Part shown: piece by piece, positions 18,760-27,631 of the stretch
Numbering within the stretch: position 1 is the stretch's first letter
Layout: each line of letters starts with the position of its first letter
Assembly (NCBI RefSeq): GCF_003206715.1
Contig: NZ_PZJU01000030.1
Coordinates: forward strand, 10,151 to 51,578
Source: Salinicola peritrichatus
GTDB taxonomy: Bacteria > Pseudomonadota > Gammaproteobacteria > Pseudomonadales > Halomonadaceae
Direction of reading: 5' to 3'
DNA length: 41,428 nucleotides
Translations under genes and position numbers: made by a program
Notes under the pieces: model-generated
The model's input: only the letters and a program-made list of their open reading frames with translations
What the model was told of the DNA's origin: nothing
The model's database searches: none

Positions 18760-18907
18760 CCGCCTATCACCAACCCAATCACGTTGGTTAAAACAAGAAC
18801 CCCAGCGTAGGTTGCAAGCAACCAAGAGGCCGGGGTCGTGTTGGCCTTAATATTAGGACACTGGCTTCATCGGTACAAGACTTACTTGTGGCTAAGGGAG
18901 AGATCAC
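18760..18907 (+). ncRNA. Candidate structured RNA downstream of the Abi gene
   Basis: Three hairpins in 148 bases. The first pairs ACCAAC (18769-18774) with GTTGGT (18783-18788). The second has outer arms ACCCC/GGGGT (18799-18803 and 18832-18836) around GGTTG/CAACC (18810-18814 and 18819-18823). The third pairs ACAAG with CTTGT (18875-18879 and 18885-18889). The CAACC and GGTTG elements of the first two can also pair across. AbiF-type HEPN proteins have been reported with adjacent structured RNAs. This may instead be an ordinary intergenic region with a leader for the next gene. Confidence 0.35.
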
Positions 18908-20026
18908 GTGGCGATCGAACAAGGCATCTGGAAGCTGGCCAACGGCGCCAGCGAACAGCCACAGCGGCTACGCCCAGCCGGGCTCGCCGACGAAGGGCTG
19001 CTGGAAGCACAAATCATGCAGGATGTCTCGATCCTTAACCGGGATTGGCTGCTGATCGGCCGGCAGGTGCGCACGGCCTTCGACAAGCTGATCGACCTGC
19101 TGGCGATCGATGCCAACGGCACGGTGATCATCATCGAACTCAAGCGGGACAAGACACCCAGAGAGGTCGTCGCCCAGACCATCGACTACGCCTCGTGGAT
19201 CGCGAGCCTGGGCGACAGCGACATCGTCGATATCTATCTTGATTTCGCCAAACGCTATTCATGCCCGCACGCGACGCTGGACGAGGCATTTCAGGCCAAG
19301 TTCGGTGTCGCGCTGTCGGACGTCCCGGTCAACGAACAGCATCAGATGGTAGTGGTCGCGACCAAACTGGATGCCAGCACCGAGCGCATCATTACCTATC
19401 TCAACGACTACGCGCAGATTTCCATCAACGCTCTGTTCTTCGCAGCTTTCGAGGATGGCGGCAACCGCTACCTGAGTCGCGCCTGGATGATCGACCCGGA
19501 CGAGAGCCAGGAACGCGCCATTACCAAAGGGCGCAAGGAGCCCTGGAACGGTGAATTCTACGCCTCGTTCGGTGACGATCGGCCATGGTCATTGGCAAGG
19601 CGGCTGGGCTTTATCGCTGGCGGCGGCGCCGCCTGGTACTCGAAGACGTTATCCATGCTCTCCGAGGGTGATCGGGTGTGGGTCAATATTCCCAAAACGG
19701 GCTATGTCGGCGTTGGTGTCGTGACCGGTGAACGCTGCCGGGCCGATGAATACCGGTTTGCGAATGAAGGCGACAGAACCTTGCCAGAGATCGTTTCCCA
19801 AGACGATGACCTCTCGCGCGAATCGTATCCGCATCTTTTTCAAACCCTGGCGGATGAAGAAGAAGCGGAATACCTCGTGCCCGTACGCTGGATTCATACG
19901 GTGGCGCGAAGCGAGGCGTTCAGCGAGGTCGGGCTATTCGGTAACCAGAACACCGTCTGCAAACCGACGGCACCGAAGTGGCAGCACACGATAGATCGGC
20001 TCGACAAGGTCTGGCCTGTTACCTGA
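18908..20026 (+). CDS. NucS-like PD-(D/E)XK nuclease-domain protein
   Basis: Cytoplasmic protein of 372 residues. Residues about 45-130 form an endonuclease NucS/DUF91-like PD-(D/E)XK core: FDKLIDLLAID followed by VIIIELKRDKTPREVVAQTIDYASWI, giving the Asp, the Glu-x-Lys and a downstream Gln-Thr-x2-Tyr helix. The C-terminal part has a beta-rich segment (DRVWVNIPKTGYVGVGVV). The start is GTG with AAGGGAGA seven bases upstream. It sits after the Abi gene in the same orientation and closes the island, so a defence role is likely but unproven. It could also act in DNA repair. The next gene, DUF3108, marks the return to ordinary chromosome. Confidence 0.75.
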   Translation: MAIEQGIWKLANGASEQPQRLRPAGLADEGLLEAQIMQDVSILNRDWLLIGRQVRTAFDKLIDLLAIDANGTVIIIELKRDKTPREVVAQTIDYASWIASLGDSDIVDIYLDFAKRYSCPHATLDEAFQAKFGVALSDVPVNEQHQMVVVATKLDASTERIITYLNDYAQISINALFFAAFEDGGNRYLSRAWMIDPDESQERAITKGRKEPWNGEFYASFGDDRPWSLARRLGFIAGGGAAWYSKTLSMLSEGDRVWVNIPKTGYVGVGVVTGERCRADEYRFANEGDRTLPEIVSQDDDLSRESYPHLFQTLADEEEAEYLVPVRWIHTVARSEAFSEVGLFGNQNTVCKPTAPKWQHTIDRLDKVWPVT

Positions 20027-20106
20027 TCCGTCACTGCCGTCAGGAACACATGCAACGAATCGGCGTCTGATGGCGGTAGATTGCCGATTCACCGTCGAGG
20101 AGAGCC

Positions 20107-20793
20107 ATGCCGTTCACGTCCCGCGCTGTCGTCAAAAGCGCCGCCGCTCTGCTGTTCACCTGCGTCAGCACGCTGGCGGTAGCTGCGCCGACCCCCTTTA
20201 CCGCGCACTATCGGCTCGATATCAGCGGCTGGCCGAATGCCACGATCACCCACCGCCTGTCCCACCAGGGCGATACCTGGGAGAGCGACATGAAAGCCAG
20301 CATCAAGGTCGCCAGTGGCGAGGAGCGCGGGCGTTTCCGGCTCGATGGCAACTCGCTACAGGCGCTCGATTACACCAGTGCCTATTCGCTGCTGGGGATC
20401 GGTGACGATTACCATCTCGACCAGGAACAGCTCAGCGAACTGCCGGACCGCCAGACGGCGCTGTTCGAGCTGTCCCGGAAGGCACCTACGGCCCGTTGCG
20501 CCAATCCCCAGGTCTCGCCGTGCGAACTGAAGTATCAGGACCACAAGGAACGCGATGAGACGCTCTATTACCGCATCACCGATCGCGGCGACATCGAGAC
20601 GCCCGCCGGCACCTTCCCGGGCGTGACGGTGGATACCTGGGATCCGGAAAAGCGCGACCGCCATCTCTATTTCACCTTTCATCGGGAAATTCCCGGGCTG
20701 CTGCTGAAGACGCGCTACGTTCGCGATGGCGAGGAACGAAGTCATTTGACCCTGATCGATCTGAAATTGACGGAAAACGCCAGCCAGCAATAA
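20107..20793 (+). CDS. DUF3108 periplasmic protein
   Basis: Exported protein of 228 residues. An N-terminal signal peptide (charged MPFTSRAVVKS, hydrophobic LLFTCVSTLAVA, cleavage near AVA-AP at about residue 26) is followed by a beta-rich domain with FTAHYRLDISGWPNATITHRL and a C-terminal GTFPGVTVDTW...LYFTFHREIPGLLLKTRY typical of DUF3108. The ribosome site is GAGGAGA. Function is unknown; family members are envelope proteins. A strong terminator follows at 20851. Confidence 0.8.
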   Translation: MPFTSRAVVKSAAALLFTCVSTLAVAAPTPFTAHYRLDISGWPNATITHRLSHQGDTWESDMKASIKVASGEERGRFRLDGNSLQALDYTSAYSLLGIGDDYHLDQEQLSELPDRQTALFELSRKAPTARCANPQVSPCELKYQDHKERDETLYYRITDRGDIETPAGTFPGVTVDTWDPEKRDRHLYFTFHREIPGLLLKTRYVRDGEERSHLTLIDLKLTENASQQ

Positions 20794-20850
20794 GTCGTCG
20801 GTCGATCTTCCCTCTTCCGCAGACATCCTCTAGAGTCTTCCACTCATTCA

Positions 20851-20881
20851 CGGACGCCGACATGCTCGGCGTCCGTTTTTT
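20851..20881 (+). terminator. Intrinsic terminator after DUF3108
   Basis: Perfect ten-base stem CGGACGCCGA / TCGGCGTCCG with a five-base loop, followed by TTTTTT. It separates the DUF3108 gene from the exporter gene, which starts 33 bases later. Confidence 0.9.
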
Positions 20882-20913
20882 CGTGCCGTCGTTCGTCTCA
20901 TGTTGGGAATGCC

Positions 20914-21843
20914 ATGCTGCTTGGACTGCTGTGGATTCTGTTGCCATTGATCCTGGGCTACCTGATCCCGATCCGGCACGCGACCATCCAGCGGGGCATC
21001 GATCGCGGCGTCAACGCTTCGGTCTATGTGATCCTATTGCTGATGGGCCTTAGCCTGGGCGGGCTGGACGATCTGCTCGGCCAGCTCTCCCGCATCGGCA
21101 CGACGGCATTGATCCTGTTCGCGGTGATCTCGCCGATCAATCTGCTGGCATTGTGGTGGCTGTCGCAACGACGACTGGCACGCCTGGAGCGTGTCGAAGG
21201 CGAGGATACCGCTCTCCCGCCGATGGGCAAATTGAAGGCGATGATCGGCTCGCTGCAACTGGCCGGCGTGGTGTTGGCCGGCGTATTGATCGGCGCGGGC
21301 GTCGTGCGACTCGGCTGGCATCCGGCCGCGCTGGCCGAAACCCTGGCCGCTTGGACACTTTATGCCCTGCTCAGCCTGATCGGCTGTCAGTTGCGCAACT
21401 CCGGTCTCGGACTGCGCCAGATTCTGCTCAATCGGCTGGGACTCGCCATCGCCGTCACCGTCTTCCTGAGCTCGATGTTGGCAGGGTTGATTGCCGCGCC
21501 ACTGCTCGACCTGCCCTGGAACCAGGGCATGGCGCTGGCGGCCGGGTTCGGCTGGTACTCGCTATCCGGCATCCTGATCGGCGACCAACTGGGACCGGTA
21601 CTCGGCGGCGCGGCCTTCTTCAACGACCTGGCCCGCGAACTCGTCGCCTTTCTGCTGGTACCACTGTTCATCCGCCGCGCCGTGCCCCTGGCGATCGGCT
21701 ACAGCGGCGCGACGGCAATGGACTTCACCCTGCCGGTAATCCAGCAGCACGGCGGCATCACCTGCGTTCCCGTCGCCATCGTCAGCGGCTTCCTGCTCTC
21801 GTTGCTCTCGCCGCCGTTGACGCTGTTGTTGCTGTCGCTGTGA
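20914..21843 (+). CDS. lysO: LysO-family lysine exporter
   Basis: Inner-membrane protein of 309 residues with about eight hydrophobic segments, close to the length of LysO (YbjE, DUF340). LysO exports lysine and lysine analogues. Family features visible are the N-terminal hairpin LLGLLWILLPLILGYLIP, the polar GWYSLSGILIGDQLGP segment and FFNDLARELVAFLLVPL with charged residues inside a membrane stretch (Asn-Asp and Arg-Glu), which are conserved in the family. Its transcript must begin between the terminator at 20851 and the start codon, or by read-through. Substrate specificity is taken from the family. Confidence 0.85.
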   Translation: MLLGLLWILLPLILGYLIPIRHATIQRGIDRGVNASVYVILLLMGLSLGGLDDLLGQLSRIGTTALILFAVISPINLLALWWLSQRRLARLERVEGEDTALPPMGKLKAMIGSLQLAGVVLAGVLIGAGVVRLGWHPAALAETLAAWTLYALLSLIGCQLRNSGLGLRQILLNRLGLAIAVTVFLSSMLAGLIAAPLLDLPWNQGMALAAGFGWYSLSGILIGDQLGPVLGGAAFFNDLARELVAFLLVPLFIRRAVPLAIGYSGATAMDFTLPVIQQHGGITCVPVAIVSGFLLSLLSPPLTLLLLSL

Positions 21844-21912
21844 ATGGCGCCGACGGCATACGACCATGGCCCAAGGGCGCGGGCAGCCTCGGGCATGCTA
21901 GTCTTTGCTGAA

Positions 21913-21924
21913 GTTACCGGTAAC
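21913..21924. promoter_or_regulatory. GntR operator upstream of gntR
   Basis: Palindrome GTTACCGGTAAC, 32 bases before the gntR ATG. It matches the core of the GntR site known from Escherichia coli (TGTTACCGGTAACA) and the site before gntP at 23601, so gntR is probably autoregulated. Confidence 0.85.
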
Positions 21925-21955
21925 AAGCGAATAAAAGTCAGTCTCGGGGATCGTT

Positions 21956-22963
21956 ATGCCGCGTCGTTCGTCGGGGCGTGTCACGCTGCAGGATATTGCC
22001 GATCGGGTCGGCGTCACCAAGATCACGGTCTCGCGCGCGCTACGCGAACCGCACAGGGTCTCGGCCGCCCTCAGGCTGCGGATCGAAGAGGCAATCGACG
22101 AACTCGGCTACATTCCCAACCATTCGGCCGGTGCGCTGGCCAGCGGCCGCAGCCATAGCGTCGCGCTGCTGATCCCTTCGCTCTCCAATTCGGTGTTCTC
22201 GGAGATCCAGCGCGGCATCGAGGAGGGCCTGCGTGCCGGTGGTTACCGGGTGCTGATCGGGCATACCGGCTACTCGATGCTGGAAGAGGAAAGGCTGATC
22301 GACACCTATCTGAGCTACGGTGTCGACGCCCTGATCCTGCCGGGCACGCGCCATACCGAACATGCCCTGCGCCTGCTCGAACGGGCGCGCGTCCCCGTCG
22401 TCGAGACGCTGGAGCTGACCGACACGCCGCTGGACATCAACGTCGGCCTCGACCAGCACGCGGCGGGCGTCGCCATGACCCAGGCATTCCTCGACCGGGG
22501 CTATCGTCGCCTCGGCTTCCTGGGGGCGCGCATGGATTATCGTGCCCAACTGCGCATGGCGGGGTGGGAAACCAGAATGAAACAGGCAGGACTGTCGACC
22601 GAACGCTGCCTGACCACACCACATCCTTCTTCGTACCGGCTCGGTGGCGAGATGCTGGCGTCGATGCTGGAACGCTGGCCAGACCTGGAGGGGATCTTCT
22701 GCGGCAACGACGACCTCGCCGCGGGAGCGCTGTTCGAATGTCAGCGCCAGCGCCTGGAGGTACCGGAACGCATGGCGCTGGCGGGGTTCAATGGATTGGA
22801 CATCACCGAGGCAACGACGCCGCCGCTGGCGACCGTCGTCACGCCACGCCGGCGTATCGGAGATCTCATCGCAGTCAAGTTGAGAGAGAGACTGGCAGGA
22901 GCGCCGCTGTCACCTTATCGCGAAGACGTGGGGTTCGAAGTGCAATGTCGCGGGAGCCTATGA
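21956..22963 (+). CDS. gntR: GntR, LacI-family repressor of gluconate genes
   Basis: LacI/GalR-type repressor of 335 residues. The N-terminal helix-turn-helix reads VTLQDIADRVGVTKITVSRALREP, followed by the hinge helix (SAGALASGRS) and a periplasmic-binding-protein-like sensor domain (VALLIPSLSNSVFSEIQRGIEEGL onward). In gluconate operons the repressor leaves DNA when gluconate or 6-phosphogluconate binds. Two palindromic GntR sites in this window, one before its own start and one between gntK and gntP, identify the regulon. The 3' end overlaps the convergent gntK 3' end by six bases. Confidence 0.92.
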   Translation: MPRRSSGRVTLQDIADRVGVTKITVSRALREPHRVSAALRLRIEEAIDELGYIPNHSAGALASGRSHSVALLIPSLSNSVFSEIQRGIEEGLRAGGYRVLIGHTGYSMLEEERLIDTYLSYGVDALILPGTRHTEHALRLLERARVPVVETLELTDTPLDINVGLDQHAAGVAMTQAFLDRGYRRLGFLGARMDYRAQLRMAGWETRMKQAGLSTERCLTTPHPSSYRLGGEMLASMLERWPDLEGIFCGNDDLAAGALFECQRQRLEVPERMALAGFNGLDITEATTPPLATVVTPRRRIGDLIAVKLRERLAGAPLSPYREDVGFEVQCRGSL

Positions 22964-23503
22964 AGGGACGTCGGCGTCCAGCCGCCGGTAACGATGCTCC
23001 AACGCCGCCCGGGCTTCGGCCACGACCTGCTCCAACGTACCTGCGATATCCACTGTCACGGCCTCATCCTCGCCCGGTGGCTCCAGCGTCGCCAACTGGC
23101 TGTCGAGCATGTCTTCGCCCTTGAAGAAGTGATCCTGACGCGCCTGGATGCGCTGCAACAGCAATTCCCGGCTGCCGGAAAGATGGACGAACGTCAAGGT
23201 GCCGTCACCGCGACGCAGGGTATCGCGATAGCGCCGCTTGAGCGCGGAGCAGCCGACCACCAGCGTTTCCCCTTTCTCCCTGGCCTCGGCGATGAACTCC
23301 GCCAGGCGGGCCAGCCAGCCGGCACGATCCTCGTCGTCGAGAGGTTCTCCATGCGACATCTTGGCGACGCTTTCGGGCGAGTGATAGTCGTCGCCATCCA
23401 GAAACCGTCCCCCCAGGACAGCCGCGAGACGTTGCCCGACCTCGGTCTTGCCGCAGCTCGATACGCCCATCACGACGATGCGTCGTCCTACTGTTGCATT
23501 CAT
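22958..23503 (-). CDS. gntK: Gluconokinase
   Basis: ATP-dependent gluconate kinase of 181 residues, the normal size for GntK. It phosphorylates gluconate to 6-phosphogluconate for the Entner-Doudoroff or pentose phosphate route. The P-loop is GVSSCGKT (residues 13-20), with the substrate segment FLDGDDYHSPESVAKMSHGEPLDDEDR and the CSALKRRYRDTLR motif, all diagnostic. It is divergent from gntP across 204 bases that contain the GntR operator. AAGG precedes the ATG by about ten bases. Confidence 0.95.
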   Translation of the reverse strand: MNATVGRRIVVMGVSSCGKTEVGQRLAAVLGGRFLDGDDYHSPESVAKMSHGEPLDDEDRAGWLARLAEFIAEAREKGETLVVGCSALKRRYRDTLRRGDGTLTFVHLSGSRELLLQRIQARQDHFFKGEDMLDSQLATLEPPGEDEAVTVDIAGTLEQVVAEARAALEHRYRRLDADVPS

Positions 23504-23600
23504 AGCATTGCCTTTTGACTCGATGTCCCTTCGAGTTACCGGCCTAGACCGATTTCTCGACGATGTCTCTACGCCTTTCGGCGCATTGTTGATTCCACCT

Positions 23601-23614
23601 TGTTACCGGTAACA
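23601..23614. promoter_or_regulatory. GntR operator between gntK and gntP
   Basis: Perfect 14-base palindrome TGTTACCGGTAACA in the divergent promoter region, 94 bases before gntP and 98 bases before gntK. One site could repress both genes. Confidence 0.9.
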
Positions 23615-23707
23615 TCCATTTTCTCCAACTCTACCCCGACGCACAACGCCACCAAAGACGTATATCGCTCTCTTTGGTGCCGTGCCTTCACAAAGGATTT
23701 CGCCGCT

Positions 23708-25054
23708 ATGGACAGTCCTACGTCATTGATACTCGCCGCCCTGGGAAGCATCGTCGTCCTGCTCTATCTGGTCATGAAGCTGCGCCTGCATGCCTTCGTG
23801 GCACTGCTCGTGGTCAGCGGCCTGGTAGGCCTGGCAACCGGCATGAGCGTCGACGACTTGCTCGACACGATAGAGAAAGGCATGGGCGGTACGCTCGGCT
23901 TCGTCGCCACCGTGGTCGGCCTCGGCGCGATGTTCGGCAAGATGCTCGAGGTCTCCGGCGGTGTCGATCGTCTGGCCAGCACCTTGCTCGACCGTTTCGG
24001 CGAGAATCGGTCGCAGTGGGCCATGGGCATCACCGGTTTCCTGGTCGCGATTCCGGTCTTTTTGGATGTCGCCTTCATCATTCTGGTGCCGCTGATCTAC
24101 GCCCTGACCCGGCGCACCGGGCGCTCGCTGCTCTATTACGGTATTCCGCTGCTGGCGGGTCTGGCGGTAACTCATTCGTTCATTCCGCCGACGCCGGGAC
24201 CGATCGCCGTGGCCAAACTGATCGGCGCCGATCTCGGCTACGTGATCCTGTTCGGCGCCATCTGCGGCCTGCCGGCGATGATCATTGCCGGCCCGCTGTT
24301 CGGGCGCTGGATCGGCAAGCGCATCGACGCCCAGATACCGGACTACATGGAACTGCCGCGTGAGAAACGCGACAGCCAGGGCCTGCCGAGCTTCAAGCTG
24401 ATTCTGTCGATCATCCTGCTGCCGCTGGCGCTGATCGTGCTCAATACCGTCTCCGGCGTGCTGTTGCCGGAAGACAGCCCGGTACTGGCCGCGCTGACCT
24501 TCCTCGGCCACCCCTTCGTCGCGCTGACGCTGGCGACCCTGCTCGCCTTCACCCTGCTGGGAACCCGCCGTGGCATGAGCCGCGAGCAGGTGATGGAAGT
24601 CGCTACCAAGGCGCTGGAACCGGCCGGCATCATCATTCTGGTGACCGGTGCCGGCGGTGTATTCAAGCAGGTGCTGATCGACTCCGGCGTGGGCGACGTC
24701 ATGGGCGACATCATGGCCAACAGCGCCCTGCCGCCGATCCTGCTGGCGTTCTTGATCTCGACCGCGGTGCGCATCATCCAGGGCTCGGCGACCGTCGCCA
24801 TGATCACCGCCGCCGGCCTGATGGCACCGGTCATTTCGACACTCGATCTGGATGGACCGGTACTGGGACTGATCGTGATCGCCATCGCCTCCGGCGCCAC
24901 GGTGCTGAGCCACGTCAACGACTCCGGTTTCTGGCTGGTCAACCGCTACTTCGGCCTGACCGAGACCCAGACACTGAAGAGCTGGACGGTGATGGAAACG
25001 ATCATCGGCGTCACCGGACTGGTCATGGCGATGATCATCGGGCTGTTCGTCTGA
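23708..25054 (+). CDS. gntP: GntP-family gluconate:proton symporter
   Basis: Inner-membrane transporter of 448 residues with about 12-14 hydrophobic segments. Family signatures include the pore region IPVFLDVAFIILVPL, SFIPPTPGPIAVAKLIGADLG and GSATVAMITAAGL. It imports gluconate for GntK. The frame is open from 23600, but the ATG at 23708 gives the normal N-terminus (MDSPTSLILAALGS) and leaves the operator at 23601-23614 in untranslated DNA. AAAGGA lies ten bases before the ATG. Escherichia coli has several paralogues (GntP, GntT, GntU, IdnT) and the exact orthology is not resolved here. Confidence 0.92.
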   Translation: MDSPTSLILAALGSIVVLLYLVMKLRLHAFVALLVVSGLVGLATGMSVDDLLDTIEKGMGGTLGFVATVVGLGAMFGKMLEVSGGVDRLASTLLDRFGENRSQWAMGITGFLVAIPVFLDVAFIILVPLIYALTRRTGRSLLYYGIPLLAGLAVTHSFIPPTPGPIAVAKLIGADLGYVILFGAICGLPAMIIAGPLFGRWIGKRIDAQIPDYMELPREKRDSQGLPSFKLILSIILLPLALIVLNTVSGVLLPEDSPVLAALTFLGHPFVALTLATLLAFTLLGTRRGMSREQVMEVATKALEPAGIIILVTGAGGVFKQVLIDSGVGDVMGDIMANSALPPILLAFLISTAVRIIQGSATVAMITAAGLMAPVISTLDLDGPVLGLIVIAIASGATVLSHVNDSGFWLVNRYFGLTETQTLKSWTVMETIIGVTGLVMAMIIGLFV

Positions 25055-25077
25055 CCGAAGGCACGCTCGATACCAGA

Positions 25078-25109
25078 ACGCCCGCTGCGTGGCCTCACGC
25101 AGCGGGCGT
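25078..25109. terminator. Bidirectional terminator between gntP and cca
   Basis: Fourteen-base perfect stem, arms 25078-25091 and 25096-25109, with the loop GCCT, placed between two convergent genes. The flanking T content is modest, so termination strength is uncertain. Confidence 0.6.
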
Positions 25110-25159
25110 CGTCGTTCAAGTATCCGTGCCACGCCCGGTACCTTTTAGTAGTGTTTCCC

Positions 25160-26320
25160 TTATAGCGTTTCCAGCGCCTCGCGGATGGTCTCCTCCCGCC
25201 GCCGCGCCAGCTCTTGTCCCAACTGCGGGCCGCGAAATCCCTCATCCAGCAACGCTTGAGGCAAGATCTGCGCGGCCAGCCGCCAACCCAGTGCCAGATC
25301 GTCGGCCAGGCCGCCGTCATCGTGCGCGATCAGCGCCAATAACGGCGCCACCCGCTCGGGCCGACGCCAGGCATCGATGGCGTCGAGCCAGGCCATGATG
25401 GCGCTGGCGCGATCCATGTCAACGTCGGGCCGCTCATCGCCAAGAACCTGGCGCAGCTGGCGCGACAGCGCCGCCAGACGCATGGCATCGCGATAGGCGT
25501 TGGGCGCCTTGACCCGGCCGTTGAGGGCGGCCTGCCCGTCGTCGTCGAGATGCTCGCCCAGCCGCGCCCAGCGCCACAGCGCCGGCTCATCCATCTCCGG
25601 CAGGGCATCGAGGCGCGCCAACGCTTGCGGCAGCGCCTCCGTCGCCAGTGGTGGCATCAGCACGGCCAAGGCCCCGCAGTCGTTCAGCGTTTCGAAATAA
25701 GCGGCGGGATCGATCTCGCCCAGGGCCTTTTGCGTCTCCGTCCAGACACGCTCGGCAACCAGATAGCCGATCTCGCCAGCCTCGGTCAGTTGGCGCATCA
25801 GCCTTTGGGTTTCGGGAGCGATGGCAAACCCCAGGTGACGATAGCGGGCCAGGAAGCGGGCCGCACGCAGCACCCGCAAGGGATCTTCGATGAACGCCGA
25901 CGAAACATGCTTGAGCTGTCTGGCCTCGAGATCCGCGGCCCCGCCGTACGGGTCGATCAGCTCGCCCGCCGGCGTCTCGGCCATGGCATTGATCGTGAAG
26001 TCGCGCCGCGCCAGGTCCTCCTCGAGGGTGACGTCGGGACTGGCGTGAATCTCGAACCCGGTGTAGCCGTGCCCCTGCTTGCGCTCGGTGCGGGCCAGCG
26101 CGTACTCCTCGTGCGTGTCGGGATGCAGGAAGACCGGAAAGTCCCGCCCCACCGGCTTGAACCCGCGCTGGCGCATCGCCTCGGGCGTGGCGCCGACGAC
26201 GACCCAGTCACGATCGCCGACGGGCCACCCCAGCCGAGCGTCGCGCACGGCGCCGCCGACGAGGTAGACCTGCAGGCCATCGAGCCGGGGATCAAAACGG
26301 AAATCGGATCGCGAGTTCAT
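25160..26320 (-). CDS. cca: CCA tRNA nucleotidyltransferase
   Basis: Adds or repairs the 3' CCA end of tRNAs; class II nucleotidyltransferase of 386 residues. Signature motifs are [13 protein letters not shown] (residues 19-30), the metal-binding Asp36 and Asp38 in GDRDW, and [10 protein letters not shown] in the neck region. Residues 130-170 carry the [11 protein letters not shown] motif. The Escherichia coli enzyme has a C-terminal HD phosphohydrolase domain; no HD motif is apparent here, so this is the shorter form. The ATG at 26320 starts MNSRSDFRF; the open frame upstream runs through glpE and is spurious. It is 13 bases downstream of glpE on the same strand. Confidence 0.92.
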   Translation of the reverse strand: MNSRSDFRFDPRLDGLQVYLVGGAVRDARLGWPVGDRDWVVVGATPEAMRQRGFKPVGRDFPVFLHPDTHEEYALARTERKQGHGYTGFEIHASPDVTLEEDLARRDFTINAMAETPAGELIDPYGGAADLEARQLKHVSSAFIEDPLRVLRAARFLARYRHLGFAIAPETQRLMRQLTEAGEIGYLVAERVWTETQKALGEIDPAAYFETLNDCGALAVLMPPLATEALPQALARLDALPEMDEPALWRWARLGEHLDDDGQAALNGRVKAPNAYRDAMRLAALSRQLRQVLGDERPDVDMDRASAIMAWLDAIDAWRRPERVAPLLALIAHDDGGLADDLALGWRLAAQILPQALLDEGFRGPQLGQELARRREETIREALETL

Positions 26321-26333
26321 GAGCGGCGTCCAC

Positions 26334-26660
26334 TCACTGCGCGACGTGGTCGGGGTGCCGATGCGACCAGTCGACGAAACCGCCATCCAGGCTGTAGACC
26401 TCGTCGAATCCCTGGCCGGCCAGCCAGGCCGCCGCCTGCTGACTGGAGTGACCGTGGTAGCAGACCACCACCAGCGGCGTATCGCCCGGCGTCTTCTCCA
26501 CCAGCTCGGCAACGTTGGTGTTGTCGAGATGGCGGCTACCGGGGATGTGTCCTTGGGAGAAACTCAGCGGATCGCGAATGTCGATCAGTTGCAGCGTGCG
26601 CCCCTCGCGCAGCCACTGCGCCAGCGTGACCGGATCGAGGTGTTGGAAAGATTGAGACAT
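26334..26660 (-). CDS. glpE: GlpE-type rhodanese
   Basis: Single-domain thiosulfate:cyanide sulfurtransferase of 108 residues. The active-site loop is [11 protein letters not shown] with Cys67, matching the CxxGxSS-type loop of GlpE. Other rhodanese marks are [21 protein letters not shown] and the C-terminal [15 protein letters not shown]. The ATG at 26660 is chosen because AAGGAGC precedes it at good spacing. Cytoplasmic. It is packed with cca and apaH on the minus strand and probably shares their transcript. Confidence 0.9.
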   Translation of the reverse strand: MSQSFQHLDPVTLAQWLREGRTLQLIDIRDPLSFSQGHIPGSRHLDNTNVAELVEKTPGDTPLVVVCYHGHSSQQAAAWLAGQGFDEVYSLDGGFVDWSHRHPDHVAQ

Positions 26661-26746
26661 TGGCTCGCTCCTTGGGGAAACACCGCATAAATGCCCGCGA
26701 GGCATTCATTCAGCGTTTCCCTGGCATTCAGTGTCGGGATTGGCGT

Positions 26747-27568
26747 TCAGCGTCGGGGCTGGCGCGACGGTTCGACAATGCGCTCGCCGCTGTCGAGATT
26801 CAGCGCGGTCAGCGAGCCGCCCCAGACACAGCCGGTATCGAGCGCCTCGGCGCGGACCCGCGCGCCCGGCGTGCGCCCTTCCAGCGCCGCCCAATGCCCG
26901 AACAACAAGGTGGCGTCGTCATCACGCGGCCAGGTGAACCAGGGCGCGAAGCCGTCGGGGGCGCTGTCGAGCCCCTCCTTGGCGGCGAAGTCGAGGGTAC
27001 CGTCGGCAGCGATGAAGCGCATTCGCGTGAACACGTTGACGATCGCCCGAATACGCTCTTCCCCGGTGAGCGCCGGCTCCCAGCGTGCCGGCCGGTTGCC
27101 GTACATCACCGCCAGGAAATCATCCACGCCGTCGCCGCGCAATACGGCCTCGGCCTCCCCGGCCAGTGCCGCGGCCTGATCCAGGGACCATTGCGGCAAT
27201 ATCCCGGCATGCGTCATGACGCAGTTACGCTGTCGATCCGCGATCAGCAGCGGTTGTCGACGCAACCACTCCATCATCGCCTCGCAGTCGGGCGCGGCCA
27301 GGATCGCCTCCAGCGTATCGGCGCGCTTGAGCTTGCCGTGGCCACGCGCCACGGCGAGCAGATGCAGGTCATGATTGCCCAGTACCACGCTGACCGCACC
27401 ATCCAGCTCGATGCTCTTGCGCAGACAGGCCAACGACCGGGGGCCACGGTTGACGAGATCGCCGGCCAACCACAGCCGATCGCGGGACGGCGAAAAATCG
27501 AGTCGTGCCAGCAGCGCCTCGAATTCAGCGTAGCAGCCTTGGAGATCGCCGATTGCGTATGTCGCCAT
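26747..27568 (-). CDS. apaH: Diadenosine tetraphosphatase (ApaH)
   Basis: Symmetrical Ap4A hydrolase of 273 residues, splitting Ap4A to two ADP; it also affects RNA cap removal in enterics. The metallophosphatase motifs are all present: GDLQGC, GDLVNRGP, GNHD and THAG, with a late GHWA. The ATG at 27568 (MATYAIGDLQG) has AAGG eight bases upstream and fits the family N-terminus; a longer in-frame ATG at 27619 is less likely. The order rsmA-apaG-apaH is the classic gammaproteobacterial operon. Confidence 0.95.
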   Translation of the reverse strand: MATYAIGDLQGCYAEFEALLARLDFSPSRDRLWLAGDLVNRGPRSLACLRKSIELDGAVSVVLGNHDLHLLAVARGHGKLKRADTLEAILAAPDCEAMMEWLRRQPLLIADRQRNCVMTHAGILPQWSLDQAAALAGEAEAVLRGDGVDDFLAVMYGNRPARWEPALTGEERIRAIVNVFTRMRFIAADGTLDFAAKEGLDSAPDGFAPWFTWPRDDDATLLFGHWAALEGRTPGARVRAEALDTGCVWGGSLTALNLDSGERIVEPSRQPRR

Positions 27569-27631
27569 TGTCTTTACCTTGTCGGGCGAACGGATGACAC
27601 GAAGGCATCGCTCGCTCATGAACCTGCCGGT

